Assembly (NCBI RefSeq): GCF_001758465.1
Contig: NZ_MJIC01000016.1
Span: 248,001-312,000, forward strand
DNA: 64,000 nucleotides
Reading direction: 5' to 3'
From: Marisediminitalea lipolytica
Lineage (GTDB): Bacteria > Pseudomonadota > Gammaproteobacteria > Enterobacterales > Alteromonadaceae
Shown: in pieces, positions 45,534 through 55,545 of the stretch
Layout of the letters: every line of letters starts with the position of its first letter
Position numbering within the stretch: the first letter of the stretch is position 1
The notes under the pieces: model-generated
Told to the model about the DNA's origin: nothing
Databases searched by the model: none
The model's input: only the letters and a program-made list of their open reading frames with translations
Position numbers and translations under genes: made by a program

Positions 45534-45564
45534 AGCCGGCTAAAGGTGTAGCCGGCTTTTTTTT
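45534..45564 (+). terminator. Intrinsic terminator after nspC
   Basis: AGCCGGCTA pairs perfectly with TAGCCGGCT around AAGGTG and is followed by eight T residues counting the stem's last. The convergent small gene ends at 45567, so the hairpin may also serve the minus strand, where the T run is weaker. Confidence 0.9.
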
Positions 45565-45566
45565 GC

Positions 45567-45833
45567 TTACAAAATACCGTGTCCGCGGCTAATACCACTG
45601 GGGGCAATGGTGCCTTCGGCCAGCACGGTGTCATCCAGCCTGATGATAAAGGGGCTGTTAGCCTTACCCACGATGCTGTATTCAAATCCATAAAGGTGAT
45701 CGTCATGGATATTCACTTTCGCAGAGCGAGCCGGTGAAACCAGTTCATAGACACCATTATCACCATGCTCGTTGATGATATTTACCATCCAGTTACCGCG
45801 TTCCATGTCGATATTAAGCGTTTTTTCAAGCAT
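45567..45833 (-). CDS. Small protein of unknown function
   Basis: An 88-residue soluble protein that I do not recognise. It reads as mostly beta strands (NWMVNIINEHGDNGVYELVSPARSAKVNIHDDHLYGFEYSIVGKANSPFIIRLDDTVLAEGTI). The ATG has a GGAGAATA site seven bases upstream and the gene ends at the terminator shared with nspC, which supports it being real. It is flanked by 137 bases containing the rsmI terminator. Confidence 0.6.
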   Translation of the reverse strand: MLEKTLNIDMERGNWMVNIINEHGDNGVYELVSPARSAKVNIHDDHLYGFEYSIVGKANSPFIIRLDDTVLAEGTIAPSGISRGHGIL

Positions 45834-45867
45834 TCGTTATTCTCCGAAAAACGTAGCGTGTCTTCTG

Positions 45868-45902
45868 AAAAAAAAGCACAACACCGATCAACAACTCGGT
45901 GT
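45868..45902 (-). terminator. Intrinsic terminator of rsmI
   Basis: On the minus strand ACACCGA pairs with TCGGTGT around an eight-base loop; eight T residues follow after a short GTGC spacer. It lies about 70 bases past the rsmI stop and 35 bases before the small gene at 45833. Confidence 0.75.
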
Positions 45903-45970
45903 GTAAATAATTGATTTTTTTAATGGCGGCCTTAGAACAAACAGCCTGATGTAGGGTAACTCGGCAGTAA

Positions 45971-46804
45971 TTATTCTAGAGCTAATCCGGCCTGATACAA
46001 AGCGTTTTTCTTTAACTGGTAATGATCTGCAACAATAGCGGCGGCTTTTTTCAGCGGCAGGTCCTGTTTAAGTCGTTTAAGCAGTGCCATAGCTTCGGCC
46101 GGCATTTCATCGGATCGGGGCGGCGCCCCGGCAACCATCAGCACAAACTCACCTTTTTGATGAACGGGATCCGCTTGCAACCAGGCAATAACGCCATCCG
46201 GCGTATCGCTGATATAGGTTTCGAAGGTCTTGGTCAGTTCTTTGGCAAGTACCAGCTGACGGCCATCGCCGAGCACGGTTTTTACATCGTTAACCGTGTC
46301 CAGAATACGTCTTGGCGCTTCATAGAAAACGCTGGTACAAGTCCTCTCTAGTAAGGTTTCCAATACGTTCATTCGCGCCTGGGTTTTAGCCGGTAAGAAG
46401 CCTTCAAAAATAAAGCGATCCGTGGCAAGCCCCGAGGCACTCAGCGCGGTAATTGCTGCACATGGCCCGGGCAAGGCAACAACGTTGATCCCCTGCTCAC
46501 GACAGCTGCGTACCAGAACAAACCCCGGATCGCTGATCAACGGAGTGCCAGCATCGCTGATTAACGCAACGGACTCACCGGCCTGCAATTTATTGCACAG
46601 CATCTGGGTACGTTTTTCTTCGTTGTGATCGTGCAGAGATAACGTTCTGGCCTGAATAGCCAGATGCTGCAGCAACTTTTGACTGTGACGGGTGTCCTCT
46701 GCAGCAATCCACGCCACTGAACTTAACACGTCGATAGCGCGCTGGGTAATATCCTGCAGATTACCAATGGGCGTTGGTACAATAAAAAGCGTAGCGGCTG
46801 TCAT
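45971..46804 (-). CDS. rsmI: 16S rRNA (cytidine(1402)-2'-O)-methyltransferase
   Basis: RsmI uses S-adenosylmethionine to 2'-O-methylate C1402 in the ribosomal decoding centre. The tetrapyrrole-methylase fold is clear: LFIVPTPIGNLQDITQRAIDVLS, IAAEDTRHSQKLLQHL, SLHDHNEEKR, ALISDAGTPLISDPGFVLVRSC and ALPGPCAAITALSASGLATDRFIFEGFLP. I choose the ATG at 46802-46804 (277 residues) rather than the upstream start at 46837. It is divergent from lpoA; this head-to-head order is conserved in enterics, vibrios and Alteromonas-type bacteria. Confidence 0.95.
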   Translation of the reverse strand: MTAATLFIVPTPIGNLQDITQRAIDVLSSVAWIAAEDTRHSQKLLQHLAIQARTLSLHDHNEEKRTQMLCNKLQAGESVALISDAGTPLISDPGFVLVRSCREQGINVVALPGPCAAITALSASGLATDRFIFEGFLPAKTQARMNVLETLLERTCTSVFYEAPRRILDTVNDVKTVLGDGRQLVLAKELTKTFETYISDTPDGVIAWLQADPVHQKGEFVLMVAGAPPRSDEMPAEAMALLKRLKQDLPLKKAAAIVADHYQLKKNALYQAGLALE

Positions 46805-46980
46805 AGGGTGAAATCCGAAGCGAGTAAAGGCTGTCAATATACCTGTTTGTCACAACCGCGAAAACCATTGTGTGAACAATACCCGGCCAAATGGTCAGAA
46901 TTTAGATTAATGCGTAGATTTTAGATATCAGTCAGTTAAACTGACATTCAGGAACGATTGTAAGGAAATGCTGGACCCCT

Positions 46981-48891
46981 ATGCGCCGTGCTTTGTCATT
47001 ATTACTGGTTGGAATTAGTGCTTCACTGTTGAGTGGTTGCGGTTCAACCCCTCAAACCACCCGTGCGCCGGTTAACGCACCGGTGCAGCAGAGTGCGCCA
47101 AAAGTTGAGGCTGACCTCGTATTAACACCGGCGATGATGGTCGCCAAAGCCCAGGATATCTGGCAGCAAACAGGCTCCCGTTCGATGCGCAATGCCTTTT
47201 TACTGGATGCCGCTGAGGCCTGGCTGGCCGACGGTGAGTCAGCCAAAGCCAGCCAGATTGTTTACATGTTACGCGACGAGGTTGAACTGCCGGAACAGCA
47301 AAACCGCTATCATTTACTGATAGCCGATCTGTACCGCAACGATGTCAAAGTTGGCAGTAGCCAGCGTCTGGCCATCCTCCAGTCGGTTAATACGGCCGAT
47401 CCGCAAATCGAGCAGCATAAGCTTTCGTTAATGGCCGTGGAGTATGCACGACTCGGGCAATGGCTCGCCGCTGCCAATGCCTTACTGAGCAGTGATGACA
47501 GCAACGCTGAACATGTTTCTACCGCCTGGCAGTGGGTCAATCAGGCCAGTCAAAAAGAGCTTGAAAACAGTGCCCGCTTCAGCAAACTGCCTGCTTATGT
47601 TTCGCTCAGACAGCTTATTCTTGAACATGGTTTTGAGCCGGAGCAACTCAAACAGCAACTGGCCAGATTTCAACAGGTGTTTCGCGATCACCCGCTGGTA
47701 AATAACTGGCCTGATCATCTGAGTAACATTGAACAGCTGGGGCAAAGCAGCCGCGAAAATATAGTCGTTATGCTGCCGTTAAGTGGCCGTCTGGAAGTTA
47801 CCGGCACCGCCATTAAAGAAGGTATTCTGGCCGCCTACTTTAATGACGCGAGTACCATGAATGCCACGGTGATTCCGCAGTTGCACTTTGTCGATACCGT
47901 TGGCACCAGTGCCGATGAGCTGGCAACCGCCGCCAGTGATACTGACTGGATAATCGGCCCGTTGCTTAAAGAGAACGTGGATGCCTTATTGCCAAAACTC
48001 AATCCACAGCAGCGTATTTTAACCCTCAATCGCCCCGAAACCAGTGAACAGGTTATTGAACCGGATAGTGAGCGTGAAGAAATAATGCCCGGTAGTTTTG
48101 CCACGCAGGTTTACTATGCACTCGCGCCGGAAGACGAAGCGCGTCAGCTGGCCGAACGGGTATTTACTCAGGGACGTCGTTCGCCCATTCTGGTGGCGTC
48201 AGAAAACACCTTGCACCAACGTATGCAGGACGCGTTTTTACAACGCTGGCAGCTGCTCACCCGCGGACTGGCCGCCAGCCAGCACAGCGCGCCAACGCTG
48301 GTAACCTATTCTGATAACAACACCCTGCGCGAAGGTATTTTAGAAGCGCTGGACGTGGCGCAAAGTAAAGACCGGATCAAAGAGATCCAGAGCTTTGCCG
48401 ATGTGGAAGTTTATAATCTGGCCCGTAACCGCCGGGATATCGATGCCGTGGTAGTCTTTACATCGCCAGAACAAACCGAGTTAGTCAACCCGGTTATCGA
48501 AGCCAGTATCAGCCCGTTTGGTGGCGTAACCGTGCCGGTTTTCGCCACCTCCCGGTCAATAGATTACGTGCAGTCGCGCAATCAGTGGCGGGATCTGGAT
48601 AACCTGCACTTTCTGGACATGCCCTGGGTATTGCCCGGTAACCCGGCCCAAACACTGGCCCGGCAAAGCGAACAGCTGTGGCCACAGCGGCCAACACCGT
48701 TGCAGCGCCTGTTTGCGTTTGGTGTGGATGCTTATGATTTACTGCCACGCTTAAACAGTATGGCATGGTTACCACAGCTGGAATATCGCGGTCTTACCGG
48801 CAATCTCAGCGTAAACCAGCAAAACGAAATTGTGCGTAGTCTGCCAGAAGCCGTAGTCTCGCAGGAGCGCGTACAGGTACTGGCCGAGTAA
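46981..48891 (+). CDS. lpoA: Penicillin-binding protein activator LpoA
   Basis: LpoA is an outer-membrane lipoprotein that reaches through the periplasm to activate PBP1a. The signal has the lipobox LLSGCG. An N-terminal TPR-like helical domain (about residues 50-255: AEAWLADGESAKASQIVYMLRDEV) is followed by a periplasmic-binding-protein-like domain (about 265-630: IVVMLPLSGRLEVTGTAIKEGILAAYF, PLLKENVDALLPKLNPQQRILTLNRP, DIDAVVVFTSPEQTELVNP). Length (636 residues) is in the family range. It leads the lpoA-yraN-diaA-dolP run and lies four bases before yraN. Confidence 0.94.
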   Translation: MRRALSLLLVGISASLLSGCGSTPQTTRAPVNAPVQQSAPKVEADLVLTPAMMVAKAQDIWQQTGSRSMRNAFLLDAAEAWLADGESAKASQIVYMLRDEVELPEQQNRYHLLIADLYRNDVKVGSSQRLAILQSVNTADPQIEQHKLSLMAVEYARLGQWLAAANALLSSDDSNAEHVSTAWQWVNQASQKELENSARFSKLPAYVSLRQLILEHGFEPEQLKQQLARFQQVFRDHPLVNNWPDHLSNIEQLGQSSRENIVVMLPLSGRLEVTGTAIKEGILAAYFNDASTMNATVIPQLHFVDTVGTSADELATAASDTDWIIGPLLKENVDALLPKLNPQQRILTLNRPETSEQVIEPDSEREEIMPGSFATQVYYALAPEDEARQLAERVFTQGRRSPILVASENTLHQRMQDAFLQRWQLLTRGLAASQHSAPTLVTYSDNNTLREGILEALDVAQSKDRIKEIQSFADVEVYNLARNRRDIDAVVVFTSPEQTELVNPVIEASISPFGGVTVPVFATSRSIDYVQSRNQWRDLDNLHFLDMPWVLPGNPAQTLARQSEQLWPQRPTPLQRLFAFGVDAYDLLPRLNSMAWLPQLEYRGLTGNLSVNQQNEIVRSLPEAVVSQERVQVLAE

Positions 48892-48895
48892 CACC

Positions 48896-49240
48896 ATGGC
48901 TCGTTGGATTGGCGCTAACCAGGAACAACGTGCCGAACGTTATTTACGCCAGCTGGGACTTACCCCGGTAGCCCGCAATATTACTTACCGGGGCAGTGAG
49001 ATAGATCTCATCATGAAAGAACAGCATACCTGGGTGTGTATTGAGGTGAAGTACCGCCAGCGAAACAGCCACGGACAAGCTGCAGAATCCATCAACCCGG
49101 CAAAAATACACCGAATGGGTACTGCGTTTCAGCGTTATTTAAGTGATAATGGCGTAAATCCGAATATGGTGCCGATGCGACTGGATGCCGTTGTTATTGA
49201 CGGTGACGACATTAAATGGCTAAAAAATATTGGCCAGTAG
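48896..49240 (+). CDS. yraN: YraN family (UPF0102) putative endonuclease-fold protein
   Basis: A 114-residue cytoplasmic protein with the PD-(D/E)xK-like arrangement of UPF0102: ANQEQRAERYLRQLGLTPVARNITYRGSEIDLIM...WVCIEVKYRQ, in which the Glu, Asp and Glu-x-Lys would form the active site, and the later KIHRMGTAFQRYLSDNG. Family function is uncertain; a Holliday-junction resolvase-like fold is known. It follows lpoA after four bases. Confidence 0.92.
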   Translation: MARWIGANQEQRAERYLRQLGLTPVARNITYRGSEIDLIMKEQHTWVCIEVKYRQRNSHGQAAESINPAKIHRMGTAFQRYLSDNGVNPNMVPMRLDAVVIDGDDIKWLKNIGQ

Positions 49241-49262
49241 CGGCCGGTACCTCAAGCTGTAA

Positions 49263-50469
<1,207 letters not shown>

Positions 50470-50595
50470 GTAATAGTTCTGTCCTTGATCCACCGCAACC
50501 ATCGGCTTAAGTTGCGGTTCCCTTGTTCTGGACAAACCTTTTCGTTGTACTAACCTGAAGTATAAATATCAGTATCACTCAATGGAAAAGGGTGA

Positions 50596-53565
50596 ATGTC
50601 CGGTTCAACCAGTTCCCTGCGCCGAATCACGTTACAAATAGTCCTGACGGGCCTGTTATCCTTTATCAGTGCCGGTAGCACTGCTGCGCCCGCCGATCTG
50701 AACAATTACTTTAAAGAAGTCTGGACCACCCGGGATGGACTGCCCCACAACACCGTAAATGCCATACAACAAAGTGACGATGGCTACCTGTGGATCGGAA
50801 CCTGGGAAGGTGCCGCTCGCTTCAATGGCCGCGCCTTTACTCTGTTTGGTCGCGGCGAGCCAACAGGCATGCCGGATGTTGGTGTTCGCACTATGAATAT
50901 GGATCGTCAGCGCAATCTGATTCTGGCAGGTGCTCGCGGTGGCTTAAGTCAACGTACCGAAAATGGCTGGCATAGCTGGCCGCCTTTACAGGTGCTGATT
51001 AACGCCGTTTCACAGGATCCTGATGGCAATCTGTGGCTGGCCACAGAAGGACAGGGACTCTATCGGCAATCCCCTACCGGCGAACGCCTGCAGCTGACCA
51101 CCGCTGAAGGCTTACCCAGCAATGTGGTTTCCAGTGTGCTGGCTGATAACGAAGGAGCAATCTGGGTTGGCACTGGTCGAGGACTGGTTCGCCTGAATAC
51201 CAACGCAAATGATTTCGCCCCCCAGCTTATATCCTCGCTGCCGGCAGTACCTGTACTTAGCTTTACCCATTATCAGGACAGTCTGTTGATTGGCACCGAG
51301 CGAGGCCTGTACCAGTTAAAAAATGACAAGGTCTCGATTTATTCCGAGGCACTGCAAAAGCTGCCGGTATCAGCGTTACTTGCCTTTGACGATCAAATGT
51401 GGATTGGCACGACGGACCGGGGCTTGTTTCGGCTTAGTGAACGGGGACTGGAAAGCCTGGATATGGCAGCCGGACTGCCCAATAATCGTATTCTGTCCTT
51501 ATTCCGGGATCGTGAGGGCAGCATATGGGTTGGCACCAATGGGGGTCTCTTTCGGCTACGGGATGCTCCCTTTGTGACATTAACGTCAGAACAAGGCTTA
51601 GCCGGAAATTACATTCGTTCGGTTTTAGCCCACAGCGATGGCAGTATATGGGTTGGCAGTAGCCGGGGCATCAGCCGAATCACGCCGCAGGGCACTGAGC
51701 GGGTGGATATATCTGCCTACAGTGATGGCCAGTCCGTACTTAGTCTGGTTGAAGCCCCCGATGGTTCAGTATGGATCGGCACCTATTCCGATGGTGTTCT
51801 CCAATGGCAGAATAACAAAATTGTTCGACAATATAACCGTACCAATGGCTTGCTGGCCAATGAAGTAAGAGCGATTGCCGTTGCCCCGGATGGCGGCCTG
51901 TGGGTAGGCACGGCCTATGGCTTAAACTTCGTCGATCAGCATGGCATCACCAGTTATACCACTCAGGATGGCTTGCCGACGCCCTTTGTAATGGGATTAT
52001 ATTTACATCATGACGGCCGGCTGTTTATTGGCACCGGTGGCGGTGTCGCGATACGCCAGCCTGACGGCGAGATACAGGCGCTGGACATCAGTTACCTCGA
52101 TGACGCCGAATACGCCTTTGGTTTTGCTCCTGATCCAGTTGCGGATCGACTGTGGATGAGCACCGACCGAGGCTTAGTAGCCTTCGACCTGAACAACGGT
52201 ACGCTTGCTATGCTGGGACGGGAGGCTGGATTACCTTTCGATAAGGTCTTTCAGGCGGTTATCGATAATGAGCGAAATCTCTGGCTCAGTAGCAACCGGG
52301 GTATTCTGTATTTTGAGCGCGCACAAATTGAAGATTACTTCGCCGGACGCCGCCCCCAGGTAAATTACCAGTTGTTTGGTGAGAGCGATGGCATGCAAAG
52401 TGCGCAGGCAAATGGTGGCTCTATGCAGGCCGGCACGCTGGCACAGGATGGTTCGGTATGGTTTGCGACCTCAAAAGGTGCCAGCCGGGTTAAGCCTTCA
52501 GAGCTATCCCGCTTTAGCGCCAGCATCCCGCCGGTGGTTATTGAAGGATTTAAGGTAAATGGTTTATCTCATGTACTAACCACACACGAGCAACTGCCAC
52601 CTGAAGCGAACCGGATAGAAATTCAGTTTGCCGGGTTAGGCTTTATTATGCCTGAGCGTATTCAGTATCGTACGCGCTTAAAAGGGTTTGACAGTGAGTG
52701 GGTCAACCGTGGCGCCAATACCCTGGCAGAATATACTAACCTGCCTCCCGGTGATTACCAGTTTGCGGTTCAGGCAGCCTATCCAGGCGGAGACTGGAGT
52801 GAGCAGAACGCGCAGGTTCAGTTTACCATTAACCCTCACCTCTGGCAGCAGACCCGCTTTTGGTTTGCCCTGTTGTTATCAATGATTGCACTGATTTTTA
52901 TAATGCACCGACTGCGACTGAAAAACTTGCGCATCAGAGCGGCTGAACTTAGCTCTCAGGTGGCGAAAAAGACCTATGAACTAAAGCAACAAGCCGATCA
53001 TCTGCGTGCCATCGACCAGGAACGCTCCGCACTGTTACAGGAACTTAAACAACAAGCCCATGAGTTTGAACTACAGGCTCGTTCAGACAAACTCACCGGC
53101 CTGGCAAACCGACGCGCCTTTGATGAAGCGCTCATACGTGAGTGCGCACGAGCCCGCCGACAAGATGTGCCGCTGTGTGTAGCCCTGCTGGATATTGATC
53201 ACTTTAAACTGATCAACGATAACCATAACCACAGTATTGGCGACAAAGTGTTAAAGCAACTGGCCGAAGAGGTCAGCCAACATTGTCGGGAAGAAGATCT
53301 TTTAGCCCGTTGGGGTGGAGAAGAGTTTGTTCTGTTACTGCCCAACTGCAATGAAGAAGCCGCTCACGTCATTTGCGAACGAATACGTATTGCCATTGAC
53401 GAGTCTGACTACACGTCAGTAGCAGCCGATATTACCCTGAGTATCAGTATTGGTATTACCTGCTATCAGGATTCGGACAGTCTGGAACAGTTTGTTACCC
53501 GGGCAGACGAAGCACTTTACCTCGCCAAGCAAAATGGTCGAAATCAGGTACGATTAGCCAGCTAG
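50596..53565 (+). CDS. Membrane diguanylate cyclase with periplasmic two-component-regulator propeller
   Basis: A 989-residue signalling protein. A signal peptide (IVLTGLLSFISAGSTAA-AP) is followed by about 600 residues of beta-propeller repeats with the recurring DGxLWIGT/GSIWVGTxxGLxR pattern, then a Y_Y_Y domain (about 655-745: PPEANRIEIQFAGLGF, YRTRLKGFDSEWV, NLPPGDYQFAVQAAY), one membrane helix (about 755-775) and a coiled coil. The C-terminal GGDEF domain is predicted active: the motif GGEEF is at 907-911, and REED at 898-901, five residues upstream, is an intact product-inhibition site (RxxD). It would make cyclic di-GMP in response to a periplasmic ligand, perhaps a polysaccharide fragment as for hybrid sensors with this propeller. 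It seems monocistronic. Confidence 0.92.
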   Translation: MSGSTSSLRRITLQIVLTGLLSFISAGSTAAPADLNNYFKEVWTTRDGLPHNTVNAIQQSDDGYLWIGTWEGAARFNGRAFTLFGRGEPTGMPDVGVRTMNMDRQRNLILAGARGGLSQRTENGWHSWPPLQVLINAVSQDPDGNLWLATEGQGLYRQSPTGERLQLTTAEGLPSNVVSSVLADNEGAIWVGTGRGLVRLNTNANDFAPQLISSLPAVPVLSFTHYQDSLLIGTERGLYQLKNDKVSIYSEALQKLPVSALLAFDDQMWIGTTDRGLFRLSERGLESLDMAAGLPNNRILSLFRDREGSIWVGTNGGLFRLRDAPFVTLTSEQGLAGNYIRSVLAHSDGSIWVGSSRGISRITPQGTERVDISAYSDGQSVLSLVEAPDGSVWIGTYSDGVLQWQNNKIVRQYNRTNGLLANEVRAIAVAPDGGLWVGTAYGLNFVDQHGITSYTTQDGLPTPFVMGLYLHHDGRLFIGTGGGVAIRQPDGEIQALDISYLDDAEYAFGFAPDPVADRLWMSTDRGLVAFDLNNGTLAMLGREAGLPFDKVFQAVIDNERNLWLSSNRGILYFERAQIEDYFAGRRPQVNYQLFGESDGMQSAQANGGSMQAGTLAQDGSVWFATSKGASRVKPSELSRFSASIPPVVIEGFKVNGLSHVLTTHEQLPPEANRIEIQFAGLGFIMPERIQYRTRLKGFDSEWVNRGANTLAEYTNLPPGDYQFAVQAAYPGGDWSEQNAQVQFTINPHLWQQTRFWFALLLSMIALIFIMHRLRLKNLRIRAAELSSQVAKKTYELKQQADHLRAIDQERSALLQELKQQAHEFELQARSDKLTGLANRRAFDEALIRECARARRQDVPLCVALLDIDHFKLINDNHNHSIGDKVLKQLAEEVSQHCREEDLLARWGGEEFVLLLPNCNEEAAHVICERIRIAIDESDYTSVAADITLSISIGITCYQDSDSLEQFVTRADEALYLAKQNGRNQVRLAS

Positions 53566-53654
53566 AGATGTTTGTAAGGTACGCTCACCGCTATAACACT
53601 AACTGTCAGCAGGCATGCTTTTTGTGCAATGCTACGGCATGGCGGTTTCACTAT

Positions 53655-53668
53655 GATCGTCGACATAA
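53655..53668. promoter_or_regulatory. Putative GntR operator, distal
   Basis: Core GTCGAC at 53659-53664 inside GATCGTCGACATAA, a partial match to the two proximal sites. Its core starts 147 bases before that of the central site, about 14 helical turns. It lies in the 326-base gap upstream of the GntR gene, where I see no other gene. Confidence 0.4.
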
Positions 53669-53803
53669 TACTTTGGTGGTACAGGACTAACGCTTAATAA
53701 CTAATCAGCTATACTAACAATGTCCTGAAGCGCAGTACTGGCAAGGGCTGGCGCATGGTCAGCCGTATTACAACGTCCAATCCTCCCTTACCCAAGCTTC
53801 ATT

Positions 53804-53813
53804 TTGTCGACAA
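53804..53813. promoter_or_regulatory. Putative GntR operator, central
   Basis: Perfect palindrome TTGTCGACAA within ATTTTGTCGACAATAAT. This fits the T-n-G-T-n-n-A-C-n-A pattern typical of FCD-class GntR repressors. It lies about 80 bases upstream of the regulator start. Confidence 0.6.
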
Positions 53814-53855
53814 TAATAGCTGTTCAATATTGACTCAACGCCAACATACCCCTAT

Positions 53856-53866
53856 ATTGTCGACAT
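53856..53866. promoter_or_regulatory. Putative GntR operator, proximal
   Basis: ATTGTCGACAT, with its core 53 bases (five helical turns) after that of the central site and 33 bases before the GTG start of the regulator. Binding here would block transcription of the regulator and the prp genes. Confidence 0.6.
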
Positions 53867-53891
53867 CATTTAAAACAGTGAGCAGTTAATT

Positions 53892-54560
53892 GTGAGTATC
53901 GCAGCCTTTGCAGAACAAGCTGTTACCAGTGCTGACAAAACTTTTTTGCAGCTTCGGGTAGATATTGTTGAAGGTACTATTCCTGCTGGTAGCAAACTCA
54001 GCGAAACCGAACTGTCGACAAAGTATCAGGTAAGTCGCGCCGTTATCCGCGAAGCTATCAACCGTCTTGAGTCTTGCCATTTAGTTGAGCGCAAAGCCAA
54101 TGTTGGCGCCCGTATCGTGTCACTCACCCCTGAAGGCTTAATTCAGTTATATCAGGTGCGCGAAGCGCTGGAAGGCATGGCTGCCCGTCTGGCAGCCAAG
54201 AATATGTCGGATGAAGAAATTGCCGACTTAACCTCCTTGCTGGATAACCATTTCCAAACCGTTAAGGGCGGCGAATCTTACTATCAGGAAGCCGGCGATC
54301 TGGATTTTCACTATCGCATTATATTAGGCAGCAAAAACCAGCACCTTATCGAAGTGCTGGTAAACGGTATCTATCACTTAATTCGCATGTACCGGGTTCA
54401 GCTTGGCATGGCCGGGCCGCGGGTCACTACCGCATTTGATGAACACAAAAACGTGGTACAGGCGATTGCAAACCGTGACGAAGAATTAGCTGAAATGCTG
54501 ATGCGACGTCATATTTTGTATTCAAAAAACAACATTGAACGCAAATTGCTTCAATCCTAA
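53892..54560 (+). CDS. GntR family (FCD domain) regulator of the methylcitrate operon
   Basis: A 222-residue regulator. The N-terminal winged helix is seen as LRVDIVEGTIPAGSKLSETELSTKYQVSRAVIREAINRLESCHLVERKANVGARI, and the C-terminal FCD ligand domain (about 80-215) has LYQVREALEGMAARLAAKNMS, DLDFHYRIILGSKNQHLIEVLV and AIANRDEELAEMLMRRHI, with the Asp/His metal-binding pattern. The start is the GTG at 53892. It lies 15 bases upstream of prpB, so it probably controls its own operon in response to a methylcitrate-cycle metabolite. It replaces the sigma-54-type PrpR of enteric bacteria. Confidence 0.92.
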   Translation: MSIAAFAEQAVTSADKTFLQLRVDIVEGTIPAGSKLSETELSTKYQVSRAVIREAINRLESCHLVERKANVGARIVSLTPEGLIQLYQVREALEGMAARLAAKNMSDEEIADLTSLLDNHFQTVKGGESYYQEAGDLDFHYRIILGSKNQHLIEVLVNGIYHLIRMYRVQLGMAGPRVTTAFDEHKNVVQAIANRDEELAEMLMRRHILYSKNNIERKLLQS

Positions 54561-54575
54561 CCCAAGAGAATGATT

Positions 54576-55454
54576 ATGAGCGCAGGTAAAAAATTTCGTC
54601 AGGCGTTAGCCGACAATAAACCTCTTCAAATCGTAGGCACCATCAATGCCTACAGTGCCATGATGGCCAAAGCCATCGGCCACAAGGCCATTTACCTCTC
54701 GGGTGGTGGTGTGGCTAACGCATCTTATGGTCTGCCGGATCTGGGCATGACTTCACTAAACGACGTTATCGTTGACGTTCAGCGCATTACTTCAGCCTGT
54801 GACCTGCCATTACTGGTAGATATCGATACCGGTTGGGGCGGCGCGTTTAATATTGCCAAAACCATCAAGGATATGGAAAAAGCCGGCGCAGCAGCGGTAC
54901 ATATGGAAGACCAGGTTGCACAAAAACGCTGTGGTCACCGTCCGAACAAAGAAATCGTGTCTACCGAAGAAATGGTTGATCGCATCAAAGCGGCGGTAGA
55001 TGCCCGCACCGATCCCGACTTTTTCATCATGGCTCGTACCGATGCCTTTGCCCAGGAAGGCCTGGAAAAAGCCATTGAGCGTGCCAAGGCTTATGTAGCT
55101 GCTGGTGCCGACGGTATCTTTGCCGAAGCGGTTAAAACCGAAGAGCACTACCGTGCATTCGCCGAAGCGCTGGATGTGCCAATTCTGGCGAATATCACCG
55201 AGTTTGGTCAAACCGAATTGTGGAACAAAGAGCAGTTAGGTGAATGGGGCGCGGCCATGGTGCTGTATCCGTTGAGCGCGTTCCGTGCCATGAACAAAGC
55301 AGCCGAAACCGTGTACACCGCCATCCTGAAAGACGGCGATCAAAAAGCGGTAACAGACATGATGCAGACTCGTATGGAACTGTACGATTATCTGGGTTAC
55401 CACGAGTATGAGCAAAAGCTCGATGCGTTATTCGCGGAAGGTAAAAACAAGTAA
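54576..55454 (+). CDS. prpB: 2-methylisocitrate lyase
   Basis: PrpB splits 2-methylisocitrate into succinate and pyruvate, the last step of propionyl-CoA oxidation. The signature [13 protein letters not shown] with the catalytic Cys is near residue 120; [27 protein letters not shown] and [35 protein letters not shown] precede it, and [21 protein letters not shown] follows. I choose the ATG at 54576 because the AAGAGA site is better spaced than for the ATG at 54570; this gives 292 residues. Confidence 0.96.
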   Translation: MSAGKKFRQALADNKPLQIVGTINAYSAMMAKAIGHKAIYLSGGGVANASYGLPDLGMTSLNDVIVDVQRITSACDLPLLVDIDTGWGGAFNIAKTIKDMEKAGAAAVHMEDQVAQKRCGHRPNKEIVSTEEMVDRIKAAVDARTDPDFFIMARTDAFAQEGLEKAIERAKAYVAAGADGIFAEAVKTEEHYRAFAEALDVPILANITEFGQTELWNKEQLGEWGAAMVLYPLSAFRAMNKAAETVYTAILKDGDQKAVTDMMQTRMELYDYLGYHEYEQKLDALFAEGKNK

Positions 55455-55461
55455 TTTCCTG

Positions 55462-55505
55462 GCTGACGCCGCCCAATCGGGCTTTGCCACCCGAACCGCG
55501 TCAGC
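55462..55505 (+). other. Intercistronic hairpin prpB-prpC
   Basis: GCTGACGC at 55462-55469 pairs with GCGTCAGC at 55498-55505, with an inner CGGG/CCCG pairing in the loop. No T run follows. Predicted RNA stability or processing element. Confidence 0.6.
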
Positions 55506-55545
55506 ACACATATATGTACTCTACAAAATATAAAGTAGGAGAAAA

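Noticed and set aside
46838-46980. Structured RNA gene between rsmI and lpoA
   Set aside because: The 143-base gap is too short for RNase P RNA and shows no strong pairing; it probably holds only the divergent promoters.
53600-53645. Possible terminator after the diguanylate cyclase (GCAGGCATGC followed by TTTTTG)
   Set aside because: The palindrome is too short and has no usable loop, so it does not make a convincing hairpin in either direction.
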